Assembly (NCBI RefSeq): GCF_019420015.1
Contig: NZ_JAHZIA010000008.1
Span: 1 to 64,000, forward strand
Length of the DNA: 64,000 nt
Direction of reading: 5' to 3'
Origin: Anaerofustis sp.
GTDB lineage: Bacteria; Bacillota; Clostridia; Eubacteriales; Anaerofustaceae
The notes under the pieces: model-generated
What the model was told of the DNA's origin: nothing
Database searches by the model: none
The model's input: only the letters and a program-made list of their open reading frames with translations
Made by a program: the position numbers and the translations under genes
Part shown: piece after piece, positions 27,587 to 36,390 of the stretch
Numbering within the stretch: position 1 is the stretch's first letter
Layout of the letters: each line of letters opens with the position of its first letter

Positions 27587-28738
27587 TTATAAATATTTTT
27601 TCAAATCGTCAACTTTATCAAGTTTCTCCCAAGGAAACTCTTCCCTGCCAAAATGTCCGTACGCTGCTGTATTTTTGTAAATCGGACGTCTTAAATCAAG
27701 ATGTTCTATTATCTTGCTTGGTCTTAAATCAAAATTTTCATTTATTATTTCAATTATTTTTTCATCATCGATTTTTGCCGTGCCGTATGTATTTACATAA
27801 ATACTCACAGGATTTGCAACTCCAATAGCATATGCAACTTCTATTTCTATTTTATCGCATATACCGCTGGCAACTATATTCTTCGCAATATATCTTGCCA
27901 TATAAGAAGCACTTCTATCCACCTTTGTTGGATCTTTACCCGAGAAAGCCCCGCCTCCGTGTCTTGCATAGCCTCCGTAAGTATCAACTATAATTTTTCT
28001 TCCGGTAAGTCCGCTGTCTCCTTGTGGTCCACCTATCACAAATCTTCCCGTAGGATTTATAAAGTATTTTGTATTTTCATCAAGAAGACTTTCATCTATA
28101 ACTTCATTTACAACATGATTAATCATATCTTTCTTTATAGTATCCAATGAAACTTTTTCATCATGTTGAGTCGATATAACCACGGTATCAATTCTTATCG
28201 GTTTATCTCCGTCATATTCTACCGTTACCTGCGTTTTCCCGTCCGGTCTTAGATAATCCAGTGTTCCATCTTCCCTTACCTGGGTAAGTCTTAAAGCTAG
28301 TTTATTGGCAAGAGAAATAGGAAGAGGCATATATTCAGATGTTTCGTTGCAGGCAAACCCAAACATTATCCCCTGATCTCCGGCTCCGTTTTCATCTTCT
28401 TTATCAAGAGATTTATCCACCCCCATTGCAATATCACCAGATTGCTCATCTATAGAAGCTATAACACCGCATGTATTACCGTCAAAGCCATATTTGGCTC
28501 TGGTATAGCCTATATCGTTTATTGTCTTTCTTACAATCTTCGGAATATCAACATAACCGCTTGTGGTAATCTCACCCATAACCAAAACAAGTCCCGTATT
28601 AACCGCACACTCACAAGCAACTCTTGCATATGGATCCTGCTTTAGAATAGCATCCAATACACTGTCACTTATTTGGTCACATATTTTATCGGGATGACCT
28701 TTAGTAACAGATTCGGATGTAAAAAAATGTTTACTCAT
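27587..28738 (-). CDS. metK: S-adenosylmethionine synthetase
   Basis: Makes SAM from methionine and ATP. It is 383 residues. Motifs: TSESVTKGHPDKICDQISD at the N-terminus, GAGDQGIMFGFA (about 120-131) and GGGAFSGKDPTKVDRSA (about 257-273). The gene lies behind a SAM-I riboswitch and its terminator, so end-product control at transcription is expected. Confidence 0.98.
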   Translation of the reverse strand: MSKHFFTSESVTKGHPDKICDQISDSVLDAILKQDPYARVACECAVNTGLVLVMGEITTSGYVDIPKIVRKTINDIGYTRAKYGFDGNTCGVIASIDEQSGDIAMGVDKSLDKEDENGAGDQGIMFGFACNETSEYMPLPISLANKLALRLTQVREDGTLDYLRPDGKTQVTVEYDGDKPIRIDTVVISTQHDEKVSLDTIKKDMINHVVNEVIDESLLDENTKYFINPTGRFVIGGPQGDSGLTGRKIIVDTYGGYARHGGGAFSGKDPTKVDRSASYMARYIAKNIVASGICDKIEIEVAYAIGVANPVSIYVNTYGTAKIDDEKIIEIINENFDLRPSKIIEHLDLRRPIYKNTAAYGHFGREEFPWEKLDKVDDLKKYL

Positions 28739-28760
28739 AATTCTCTCCTTTTGTGACCTT

Positions 28761-28793
28761 AAAATAAAAAAATTCCCATAGGGACCTATGAGA
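28761..28793 (-). terminator. intrinsic terminator of the metK riboswitch
   Basis: On the minus strand TCTCATAGG pairs with CCTATGGGA, followed by ATTTTTTTATTTT, about 25 bases before the metK start. This is the OFF-state platform of the SAM-I aptamer just upstream. Confidence 0.85.
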
Positions 28794-28795
28794 TT

Positions 28796-28905
28796 GACTT
28801 AATTCCTCATCATTCGGAAAAATCCCGTAGGTATTGGCACCGTACAAATGTCGGTTGCCGGGTTTCATCGTGCCTATTCACTCCACCTCTCTAAATAAGG
28901 TCTTT
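28796..28905 (-). promoter_or_regulatory. SAM-I (S-box) riboswitch
   Basis: The minus-strand leader of metK carries the invariant S-box segments in order: AGAGGTGGAG (28890-28881), GATGAAACCCGGCAACC (28869-28853) and GGTGCCAAT (28841-28833), flanked by partly complementary P1 arms (CTTATTT and AATTAAG). SAM binding would allow the downstream terminator to form and switch off metK. Confidence 0.93.
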
Positions 28906-28965
28906 TCATTTAATTATAATGTCATATTAACATACTATATGTCTAAAAGCAAGAAAATAAAAAAT

Positions 28966-29343
28966 TTAAAATTTATTTATTGTTTTGCATTCATCAACCG
29001 CTTTTTTTATCTCATTGATACCGCCTCCGCTTTGTATCACAACGGCAGATGCTATACTTCCTTCAACTATAGGTCCGTCAATCATCGTAACTTCTTTTTC
29101 ACACATATCAACTGCCATTTCAGCTGTCATAACGGCACTGCCCAAGTCCATGAAAATAACAACCCCATCTCCTTCATCAGCCTCATTTATTCCGTTCATT
29201 ATTTTTTCCATATCAGTTCCAATACTGCCGTCACTCAAACCTCCCGCAGCAACTATCCGAACATCTTTCGCCATCTGTTTTGCCAAATCTTTAACACCTT
29301 GTGCGATTTTCTCACTGTGAGAAACTATAACCATTCCTATCAT
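28966..29343 (-). CDS. dhaM: dihydroxyacetone kinase phosphotransfer subunit DhaM
   Basis: EIIA-Man-like protein that passes phosphate from the PTS (EI/HPr) to DhaL-bound ADP. It is 125 residues, a single domain without fused HPr or EI, as is usual in Gram-positives. The active His is in IVSHSEKIAQG (His9). GTDMEKIMNGI and FMDLGSAVMTAEMA are typical. Its partners dhaK and dhaL lie about 31 kb away, so the three-part kinase is encoded at two loci. Confidence 0.9.
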   Translation of the reverse strand: MIGMVIVSHSEKIAQGVKDLAKQMAKDVRIVAAGGLSDGSIGTDMEKIMNGINEADEGDGVVIFMDLGSAVMTAEMAVDMCEKEVTMIDGPIVEGSIASAVVIQSGGGINEIKKAVDECKTINKF

Positions 29344-29391
29344 ATACCTCTCCTTTTTTATACAGAAATATTTTATTTTTATATTTGTGCT

Positions 29392-29417
29392 AAAAAAGAG
29401 GCAAAAGCCTCTTTTTT
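29392..29417 (-). terminator. terminator after folT-fhs
   Basis: A perfect 11-bp stem (AAAAAAGAGGC/GCCTCTTTTTT) with a four-base loop. It overlaps the last bases of the fhs stop codon and separates fhs from dhaM. Confidence 0.85.
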
Positions 29418-31089
29418 AAAATAATCCTGAAATTTTACCGTTTTCGTCAACATCGATTTTAAACGCAGCAGGTTCCTTGCCAAGTCCCGGCATTTTCATA
29501 ACATCCCCCGCAAGAGCAACTATAAACCCTGCTCCGGCAGAAACCGTCAAATCTTTTATTGTAATTCTGAATCCCTCAGGTCTTCCCAGTTTAGCGGGAT
29601 CATCAGACAAAGAATATTGCGTTTTCGCTATACAAATAGGCATATGCCCGAAACCGAGTTTTTCGAAATTTGCTATTTCCTTTTCGGCTTTTTTAGTATA
29701 GTCCACACCGTCTGCCCCGTATATTCTCTTTGCGATTGTTTCTATTTTGTCTTTTATAGGTAAATTCAAATCGTAAGAGAATTTAAAATCGTTTTCCTCT
29801 TCACAAAGCTTGATAACTTCTTTTGCAAGTTCTTCTCCGCCTTCTCCGCCTTTTTCCCAAACTTCGCTTAAAACTACATTTACACCGAGCTTTTTACACT
29901 CTTCTTTTATCAAGTTGATTTCATCATCCGTATCATTTACGAATTTGTTTATAGCAACCACACAAGGAAGCCCAAATACATTTTTGATGTTGTCGACATG
30001 TTTAATCAAATTTGGAAGTCCTTTTTTCAAAGCATCGAGATTCTCTTTGCCTAAATCTTTTTTATCAACTCCACCATTATATTTAAGCGCTTTTACCGTC
30101 GCTACTATGATAACCGCATCAGGTTTAAGGTTTGCAAGCCTGCATTTTATATCAAGAAATTTTTCTGCACCCAAATCTGCACCAAAACCTGCTTCCGTCA
30201 CAACATAATCACAAAAATGTTTTGCCATCTTAGTCGCTATTACACTGTTGCAACCGTGAGCGATATTTGCAAAAGGTCCACCATGAATAAATGCAGGAGT
30301 TCCTTCAAGAGATTGTACCAAATTAGGCTTTAGGGCATCCTTCAAAAGAGTTGCCATAGCACCGTTGGCTTTAAGATCTCTCGCAGTTACGGGCTGTCCA
30401 TCCATATTGTATGCAACAACTATATTTCCGAGTCTTTCTTTTAAATCAGTGATATTATCCGCAAGACAAAAGATTGCCATAACTTCACTTGCAACCGTAA
30501 TGTCAAAACCATCTTCTCTAGGCGTTCCGTTTACCTTTCCTCCAAGACCGCAAACTATATTCCTAAGTTGCCTGTCATTAATATCTACGGCTCTTCTCCA
30601 AACAATTCTTCTCGTATCTATGTTACACTCATTACCTTGATGAATATGATTGTCAATCATAGCCGCAAGTAAATTATTTGCAGCCGTAAGAGCATGTAAG
30701 TCTCCCGTAAAGTGAAGATTTATATCTTCCATTGGAACAACCTGTGCATATCCTCCGCCGGCTGCTCCGCCTTTTATACCGAATACAGGGCCCAAAGAAG
30801 GTTCTCTTAACGCCATTATCGTATTGTAGCCAAGTCTTCTTATGGCATCCGCAACCCCTATTGTGGTAGTGGTTTTCCCCTCTCCGGCAGGAGTCGGATT
30901 AATAGCGGTTGTAAGAATCAATTTACCGTTTTTGCTTTTTGTTCTTTTTAAAACGTTATAATCTACTTTTGCTTTGTATTTACCGTAAAGCTCTATATCG
31001 TCTTCACCTAAACCTACTCTTTTCGCGACTTCTCTGATGTCTTCCATCTTTGCTTCCTGAGCAATTTCAATATCACTTTTGTAACCCAT
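29416..31089 (-). CDS. fhs: formate-tetrahydrofolate ligase
   Basis: Makes 10-formyl-THF from formate, ATP and THF, used for purines and one-carbon metabolism. It is 557 residues. The ATP loop is TPAGEGKTTTT near residue 67, and EPSLGPVFGIKGGAAGGG follows at about 95-112. It lies 16 bp after folT, in an operon controlled by the THF riboswitch, so folate uptake and folate use are regulated together. Confidence 0.98.
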   Translation of the reverse strand: MGYKSDIEIAQEAKMEDIREVAKRVGLGEDDIELYGKYKAKVDYNVLKRTKSKNGKLILTTAINPTPAGEGKTTTTIGVADAIRRLGYNTIMALREPSLGPVFGIKGGAAGGGYAQVVPMEDINLHFTGDLHALTAANNLLAAMIDNHIHQGNECNIDTRRIVWRRAVDINDRQLRNIVCGLGGKVNGTPREDGFDITVASEVMAIFCLADNITDLKERLGNIVVAYNMDGQPVTARDLKANGAMATLLKDALKPNLVQSLEGTPAFIHGGPFANIAHGCNSVIATKMAKHFCDYVVTEAGFGADLGAEKFLDIKCRLANLKPDAVIIVATVKALKYNGGVDKKDLGKENLDALKKGLPNLIKHVDNIKNVFGLPCVVAINKFVNDTDDEINLIKEECKKLGVNVVLSEVWEKGGEGGEELAKEVIKLCEEENDFKFSYDLNLPIKDKIETIAKRIYGADGVDYTKKAEKEIANFEKLGFGHMPICIAKTQYSLSDDPAKLGRPEGFRITIKDLTVSAGAGFIVALAGDVMKMPGLGKEPAAFKIDVDENGKISGLF

Positions 31090-31105
31090 ATTATTAAACC
31101 TCTCC

Positions 31106-31639
31106 TTAAACCTTTATTTTATTTTTAGTATTTTTATATAACAAATACACAATAGCACTGCTTATAAAAATCATTACTACAGCCTTAAATAGCCTTTGCG
31201 GCATCATAGCTATTGTAGCATATCCATACATCTGCACCAAAAATGCGGTATTCAACAGCATTGAACACAATACTTCACATACCAACACCATAAAGAAAAT
31301 ATGCCCACCTTTTATTTCAATGTTTTTTTTCTTTAAAAACATAGCAATAAGTCCGGGTATCATGCCGTACAATGCACTTGTAAGAGTGAATCCCAAGTGA
31401 AATGCCCCTCCATCGGATTTTATTACAAATTGAATAAAATCTGATAAGAATCCTATTGCAAAACCATAAACGGGTCCGAGGATTATTCCCGAAAAAATTG
31501 TAGGAACAGTTGTAAAACCTATCCTAAAATTCGGCGTAACGGAAATCTCAAACATTTTGAGAACCATCCCCATTGCAATCAATAAGCCGGCATAAACCAA
31601 TTTCTTTGTGCTGACCAAACTAGAGCTTGCTCTATTCAT
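31106..31639 (-). CDS. folT: folate ECF transporter substrate-specific component FolT
   Basis: S component of an energy-coupling-factor importer, 177 residues with about six membrane helices. Features are KKLVYAGLLIAMGMVLK at the N-terminus, FRIGFTTVPTIFSGIILGP and YGFAIGFLSDFIQF. It needs EcfA1, EcfA2 and EcfT, which are not in this window. Folate specificity is supported by the THF riboswitch upstream and by fhs downstream. It starts behind AGGAGGT. Confidence 0.9.
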   Translation of the reverse strand: MNRASSSLVSTKKLVYAGLLIAMGMVLKMFEISVTPNFRIGFTTVPTIFSGIILGPVYGFAIGFLSDFIQFVIKSDGGAFHLGFTLTSALYGMIPGLIAMFLKKKNIEIKGGHIFFMVLVCEVLCSMLLNTAFLVQMYGYATIAMMPQRLFKAVVMIFISSAIVYLLYKNTKNKIKV

Positions 31640-31704
31640 ACTTTTACCTCCTAAGTATTCTAGACAAAGCTCCGCTATTAAACATATTAAATTAATGTTA
31701 AATT

Positions 31705-31795
31705 ACAGCGGATGCGACAAGACACCGCAACCATAGGTTTTCGTTTAAAGGCAACTTCCCATCCCTTAACACTTAACGCATCTTATCTACTCTGT
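31705..31795 (-). promoter_or_regulatory. tetrahydrofolate (THF, folT-motif) riboswitch
   Basis: The minus-strand leader of folT matches the THF aptamer: P1 arms ACAG and CTGT, then GTAGATAAGATGCGTTAAG, a GGGATGGG loop, GGTTGCGGTG and GCATCCGCTG. Downstream, AGCGGA at 31676-31671 is complementary to TCCGCT inside the aptamer (31712-31707). These could pair as an alternative structure that ligand binding would prevent. No T-tract terminator is seen before the AGGAGGT of folT, so control at translation initiation is likely. Confidence 0.92.
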
Positions 31796-31815
31796 ATATT
31801 ATATTTTACCGTATA

Positions 31816-31824
31816 ATTATAACA
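31816..31824 (-). promoter_or_regulatory. putative extended -10 promoter of folT-fhs
   Basis: TGTTATAAT on the minus strand, about 20 bases before the riboswitch. No clear -35. Confidence 0.5.
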
Positions 31825-31872
31825 CAAACAGCTATTGCAGTGTGGCAATTTATGCAATTTATGTTAAATAAA

Positions 31873-31901
31873 TTGATATTTGGTATTAAAAATAGTAGAA
31901 T
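31873..31901 (+). promoter_or_regulatory. promoter of the EPSP-synthase-like gene
   Basis: TTGATA, a 17-bp spacer and TAGAAT, ending 36 bp before the start codon at 31938. Both boxes match five of six. Confidence 0.65.
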
Positions 31902-31937
31902 GATATATAAATTCTTAATGGGACATTGGGGTAATAA

Positions 31938-33221
31938 ATGGAAATAACATTTGAAAACGTAACATTGAACGGAAAGGTAACCACAAAACCGGTATACGAA
32001 GATTTAAAAAGATATCTTATATGCACCTTATTTTCAGATAAGTACAGCACAATAAATAACGTTCTTTTAGATAAAGAAACAAAAGAAATACTCGATATAT
32101 TGAAAGCCTTAGGGGCAAATATAACAATTAAAGAATATAAAGGGAAAAGAAAAACTCTTAAGGTAAAGGGCTCATACCCTTTTGATACCGAAACGGAAGA
32201 AATTGATCTAAAAGATAATTTAAATTTACTTAAAAGTTTTGCTCCAATATTGTTTATTTCAAAGAAAAAATTCCAGTACAAATATAAAAACGTTATAATA
32301 TCAAACCCGATAAATTCTTTTTATAATTTATTTTTCAAAAAAGGATTTACAAAAGTACAAATGGAAAAAAACGAATACCCCATAAAAATACAAAGCGGTA
32401 TTTCAAAATCCGTATTTTATATACGTTCAGACATAAAAAAGGAATACCTTTCAACAATACTTTCTCTTCTTCCAAAAGCATACAAAACTTCAAAAGTAAT
32501 TATACTCGGAGGAGAAATAGAAGATAAAAGTTATATAAAACGCACAATAGAAATACTCAAAGACTTTGAAGTTGATGTAAAAAACAATAATTTCAAAGAA
32601 TTTGAAATAACAAATGCAAGTTATGAACCTTGCAATATAAAAATAGAAAATGACTACACCACTGCAGGATTATGGATAACCGCAAGTGCTTTAGGTCATA
32701 AAATAATGGTAAAAGACTTAAATTTAAAAAGTAAACAGCAAAACAAAAAAATACTCAACATATTAAAAGTCATAGGAATTAAAATTTTAGCAAACAAAAA
32801 CGGAGACATTATAGCAAGACCGAACAAAATAAGTGCTTTTAATATCGATATAAGCAAAGTCCCGGATCTCCTTCCTTATCTGGCTGTAATAGCAAGTGTT
32901 GCAGACGGAACAAGCAAACTGAAAAATGCCGATAGTATATATATAAACGATATATCACTAGCAAAAGAAATGGTTCATGCAATAAATTCCATTGGCGGAG
33001 ACAGCTTTTTATTCGGAGGCGACCTAATTATAAAAGGAAGAGAAATGTTAAAAGGAGGGAAAGTAGACAACATATCTTTACATGAGGTTATATTCGCCCT
33101 TTGTGCAGTATCCAGACAATCTCTTATGCCGATAAAGGTACAAGTACCTACATCAATGCCACGATACTACAAAGAGTTTTACAGGGATTTCAACAGACTT
33201 GGAAGAAAAAAATTTATTTAA
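31938..33221 (+). CDS. EPSP-synthase-like protein lacking catalytic motifs
   Basis: A 427-residue protein with the repeating-unit layout of enolpyruvyl transferases (EPSP synthase/MurA). Recognisable pieces are the C-terminal DISKVPDLLPYLAVIASVAD and SLHEVIFALCAVS stretches, which match the segments around Asp313 and DHRMAM of E. coli AroA. The substrate motifs are lost: GSKSxSNR is replaced near residue 20, LGNAGTA is absent, the SSQ segment reads KKEYL, RxKExDR reads NDISLAKE, and DHR reads LHE. The shared Asp in VPD remains. No other shikimate gene is nearby. It may be a pseudoenzyme or have another role. The start is set by the promoter and spacing, with a modest RBS (GGGG). Confidence 0.6.
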   Translation: MEITFENVTLNGKVTTKPVYEDLKRYLICTLFSDKYSTINNVLLDKETKEILDILKALGANITIKEYKGKRKTLKVKGSYPFDTETEEIDLKDNLNLLKSFAPILFISKKKFQYKYKNVIISNPINSFYNLFFKKGFTKVQMEKNEYPIKIQSGISKSVFYIRSDIKKEYLSTILSLLPKAYKTSKVIILGGEIEDKSYIKRTIEILKDFEVDVKNNNFKEFEITNASYEPCNIKIENDYTTAGLWITASALGHKIMVKDLNLKSKQQNKKILNILKVIGIKILANKNGDIIARPNKISAFNIDISKVPDLLPYLAVIASVADGTSKLKNADSIYINDISLAKEMVHAINSIGGDSFLFGGDLIIKGREMLKGGKVDNISLHEVIFALCAVSRQSLMPIKVQVPTSMPRYYKEFYRDFNRLGRKKFI

Positions 33222-33271
33222 GATTCCATAAATATAATTATTTTTAAAACAGTATCGTTTATAAAAAAATA

Positions 33272-33297
33272 AAAAAAGAGGATTAATCCTCTTTTTT
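33272..33297. terminator. bidirectional terminator, EPSPS-like gene / membrane protein
   Basis: A 26-base perfect palindrome (AAAAAAGAGGA, TTAA, TCCTCTTTTTT). It overlaps the last codons of the minus-strand gene ending at 33283. Confidence 0.85.
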
Positions 33298-34866
33298 ATT
33301 TTCTTCATTTGTATCGAGCATATCATCATTAGAATCTGTTGTTCCGTCTTGTAAAACATCTTCTTCCATATCTTCTTTTAAATCTTTGCACGAAGCTTCT
33401 TCCTTGTTTATTTCATTATCCTCATTATTTGCTTCATCTTCAATGGTTTTATCATTATCCTCTTCCAAAAGAGAGTCCAAAGATTGATCTGATTTATTTT
33501 TTCTCTTTTTAAATAAACCTTTCCCTTTTGAAGCATTATCTTTTTCTTTTATATCTTTATTCTCTTCTTCTTTGGCTAATAAATATTTTTCTCTTTCTTT
33601 TCGTATCTTATCCCTCTTTGTCTTTGTTTCCGTCAAATAAACACTGTCTTTTTCAATTTGTACATAATCTTCAGTAACTTTACTGAAGATGTCAAGTCCG
33701 TTATAGACAATGTTCTCATCTTTTAAAACATCTTCAAGAACCCTATTCTCTCTTTTTAACAAAGCCATGCTTTTATTTCTTAAGTAAACAAGATCTTTAT
33801 TCTTATCTTCATCCATTTGCACTTCAAGAAGTTTATCAAGCAGTTCATTCGCTTTTTTCAAATCTTTTCTTTTTACATAATAACATATCATATGATAGCA
33901 TATAATCAAATAGTCCTTTATATCTTCCTTCAAAGGAGATGTCTTATTTACAACAATTTCCTCATAATTATCATACAAATAATTTATATATCGACTGTAA
34001 CCTACATTTAACCTGCCGAATTTTGCATCAAGATAGTCTTTCAAAACAAAATCGACTATATATATGTCATCTTTTGAAATATCGTCTATAGTTAAATCTT
34101 TGTTTAAATAATCGGAAATCTTCTTAAGAAGATAATTTTTCTTTATGTTTTCGTTATCTTTATTATAACTTCCGTATATTAACATTTTACAGGCAAGAAG
34201 ATAATCATATTGCTCTTCGGTAAGAACATGCTTTATTATATGATGTCCCTCCTCATCGACTTCACCACTGTCAATTTTATCATTCGGAATTCCCAGGCAA
34301 ATATTACCCTCAATTATTGTAAACAATATTTGAGTCGAAGAAAACAATATCAAAAATATAAGCACAACATCTACGCAGAACAAAATCATATCCGAAAAAA
34401 TATATACAAAAAGGAAATAAGTACCAAGACATGAAAGAACCAAAAGCAATAAACTTCCCGCAATACTTTCAAATGTGGAAAAAGTAAAATTTTTCTTTAA
34501 AGTTTCAAATTCTTTATCATTTTCGGGGAGCTTAAATTTCGGAATCAATACTCCCAAAGAAAAGTAATGTTTGTTGTGCACCCGTCCAAAAGATTTTTTA
34601 TCAGGTTCTTCATACAAAATATAAAAAGGATCCATATAAAGCATAGCAGTATCATATCCCTTTTTATTGTATATAATACTGTACGATTTATACTTAAAAT
34701 ACAAAGATAAATAATACATCAAAACAATTAAAAAAGGACAAATTGGCAATAACCATATAAAATCATGACTAATCGCAAATGATACCAGTATCCCTCCGCT
34801 TATTAAACCGAATAAGATTGTAACAAACCAAATTATTTTTAAATTTTTCCTAGAACTTTCTCTCAT
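33283..34866 (-). CDS. membrane protein with long acidic C-terminal tail, unknown function
   Basis: A 527-residue protein I do not recognise. Residues about 10-55 form two membrane helices (IIWFVTILFGLISGGIL and ICPFLIVLMYYLSLYF) and about 130-185 form two more. A soluble region follows (about 190-420, helical, perhaps TPR-like, with YNKDNENIKKNYLLKKI and KDLKKANELLDKLLEVQ). The last 100 residues are low-complexity, lysine- then Glu/Asp/Asn-rich. The ATG at 34866 is preferred over an upstream TTG because GAGG lies eight bases before it. Stands alone before a terminator. Confidence 0.6.
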   Translation of the reverse strand: MRESSRKNLKIIWFVTILFGLISGGILVSFAISHDFIWLLPICPFLIVLMYYLSLYFKYKSYSIIYNKKGYDTAMLYMDPFYILYEEPDKKSFGRVHNKHYFSLGVLIPKFKLPENDKEFETLKKNFTFSTFESIAGSLLLLVLSCLGTYFLFVYIFSDMILFCVDVVLIFLILFSSTQILFTIIEGNICLGIPNDKIDSGEVDEEGHHIIKHVLTEEQYDYLLACKMLIYGSYNKDNENIKKNYLLKKISDYLNKDLTIDDISKDDIYIVDFVLKDYLDAKFGRLNVGYSRYINYLYDNYEEIVVNKTSPLKEDIKDYLIICYHMICYYVKRKDLKKANELLDKLLEVQMDEDKNKDLVYLRNKSMALLKRENRVLEDVLKDENIVYNGLDIFSKVTEDYVQIEKDSVYLTETKTKRDKIRKEREKYLLAKEEENKDIKEKDNASKGKGLFKKRKNKSDQSLDSLLEEDNDKTIEDEANNEDNEINKEEASCKDLKEDMEEDVLQDGTTDSNDDMLDTNEENKKED

Positions 34867-34896
34867 AATCAAATCCTCGATCGAATATTTTATAAA

Positions 34897-35520
34897 TTAT
34901 TTATCCTTTTTTTTACTTCCGAAACTCAACTTATTTTCATTTCCGTTTATTATTCTTACTATATTAAGTCTATGCTGATAAATACTTAAAATGCATAAAA
35001 CACAAGCCAAAATTATATAACAAATATTAACTTTAAATATTATAAAGAAAACGGCACTCAAAGTGAGGGCACTTAAAGAACCGACAGAAACCATTCTCGT
35101 TAAAAGAGCCAATACCACACCTATGAGTATAGCAGCCAGTGCAAGCTTATAATCCACCATCACAAGAATCCCAGCACTTGCCGATACGCCTTTGCCGCCT
35201 CTGAATCCCATAAAAACAGGCCAGTTATGTCCTGCAACACAAAAAAGAGCAGACAATAGAACAACGAACTCACTTTGATGAAAAATATACCACAAAAGAA
35301 CACAAAGCATACCTTTAAAGAAATCTATCAAAAATACAAGCAACCCAGAAAAAAAGCCGTAAGTTCTGAGGGCATTGGTTGCTCCGGCATTTCCGCTTCC
35401 GTACGTTCTTATATCCTCTTTTTTAACACTTTTAGAAAAAATATACGCTCCGTTTATACATCCTATTAAATAAGACGCCACAATTATAACAATACTTAAA
35501 AATGTAATTTCAATATTCAT
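34897..35520 (-). CDS. plsY: glycerol-3-phosphate acyltransferase PlsY
   Basis: Transfers acyl from acyl-phosphate to glycerol-3-phosphate, the first step of phospholipid synthesis. It is a 207-residue membrane protein with five or more helices. Motifs: GSGNAGATNALRTYG near residue 40 and HNWPVFMGFRGGKGVSASAG near 100. Substrate acyl-phosphate comes from PlsX, not in this window. Length and motifs are complete. Confidence 0.95.
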   Translation of the reverse strand: MNIEITFLSIVIIVASYLIGCINGAYIFSKSVKKEDIRTYGSGNAGATNALRTYGFFSGLLVFLIDFFKGMLCVLLWYIFHQSEFVVLLSALFCVAGHNWPVFMGFRGGKGVSASAGILVMVDYKLALAAILIGVVLALLTRMVSVGSLSALTLSAVFFIIFKVNICYIILACVLCILSIYQHRLNIVRIINGNENKLSFGSKKKDK

Positions 35521-35552
35521 AAAAACTCCAGTTTTATATAAATTTACTTTTG

Positions 35553-35561
35553 TATTATAGC
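35553..35561 (-). promoter_or_regulatory. putative extended -10 promoter of plsY
   Basis: TGCTATAAT on the minus strand, 33 bp before the plsY start. No clear -35. Confidence 0.45.
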
Positions 35562-35623
35562 ATAATAAAATACAAATAGAAGTATGTTACATGAAATTTT
35601 AATATTTTTTGTCGTAAAATGCA

Positions 35624-36313
35624 TTAAAGCTTAACTTCAATTTCATGTACTACTTTTACCTCATCCATGCTCACAAAACATTCAAATGCCAATATATTAA
35701 CTCCGCTATTTTTTGCATCCTTTAACGCTTCGATAAAATCCTTATGAGAAGGATTCGGAGTAAAATATTTACTCCCCCTAAACTGAATAACAAATATAAG
35801 ATAAGCATCATTACCTTCTTTTAGCGCATCTATAAGATCCCTGATATGCTTAATACCACGAACGGTTGGAGCATCCGGAAACATTGCAATGCCATTCTCT
35901 TCAAGAGTAACGCCTTTTACCTCTACATATGCCTTTCGGTTTTTATTTTGTATAAAAAAATCAAGCCTGGAATTTCCGTATTTTGTTTCAGGTTTTATTA
36001 TCATATCTTCATCAAATCCCTCAAGCTTAATATTTCCATTCTCAATAGCTTCTTTTACAAGTCTATTGGGAACTTGACTGTCCATGTTAAAAAGTTCTTT
36101 CCCTTTATAAACACTTATCAAATCATAAGCCGTTTTTCTGTTCGGATTATCGGACTTTTGCAAATACACAAAAGCATTTTCTTTTAAAAGCTCCTTACAT
36201 CTTCCCGTATTTTTCACATGTACTTTTATATTTTCACCTTTTATATCACATTCAGCAACAAATCGGTTAATACGCTTTTTAAAATCAGCTTTTACTATAT
36301 TATTATATCTCAT
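35624..36313 (-). CDS. sfsA: SfsA family DNA/RNA nuclease
   Basis: A 229-residue SfsA protein (sugar fermentation stimulation family; E. coli SfsA binds DNA). Features are FKKRINRFVAECDI at the N-terminus, GRCKELL, YVEVKGVTLEENG and MFPDAPTVRGIKHIRDL. The C-terminal half resembles restriction-type nucleases (D-ExK in RLDFFIQ..VEVKG). The ATG at 36313 with GAGGTGATAAT before it is preferred over 36334. Divergent from the HAD fusion. Confidence 0.92.
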   Translation of the reverse strand: MRYNNIVKADFKKRINRFVAECDIKGENIKVHVKNTGRCKELLKENAFVYLQKSDNPNRKTAYDLISVYKGKELFNMDSQVPNRLVKEAIENGNIKLEGFDEDMIIKPETKYGNSRLDFFIQNKNRKAYVEVKGVTLEENGIAMFPDAPTVRGIKHIRDLIDALKEGNDAYLIFVIQFRGSKYFTPNPSHKDFIEALKDAKNSGVNILAFECFVSMDEVKVVHEIEVKL

Positions 36314-36390
36314 ATTATCACCTCTATCAGACATATTATTATATCAAAAGCATATTGCAAAAATAAAGAATTTAATTTAAAATTAATTTT

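Noticed and set aside
28834..29424. A 196-codon plus-strand frame spanning the metK riboswitch and dhaM
   Set aside because: Its strand is opposite a well-supported riboswitch and dhaM; composition is that of reverse-complement coding DNA, and no ribosome site is seen.
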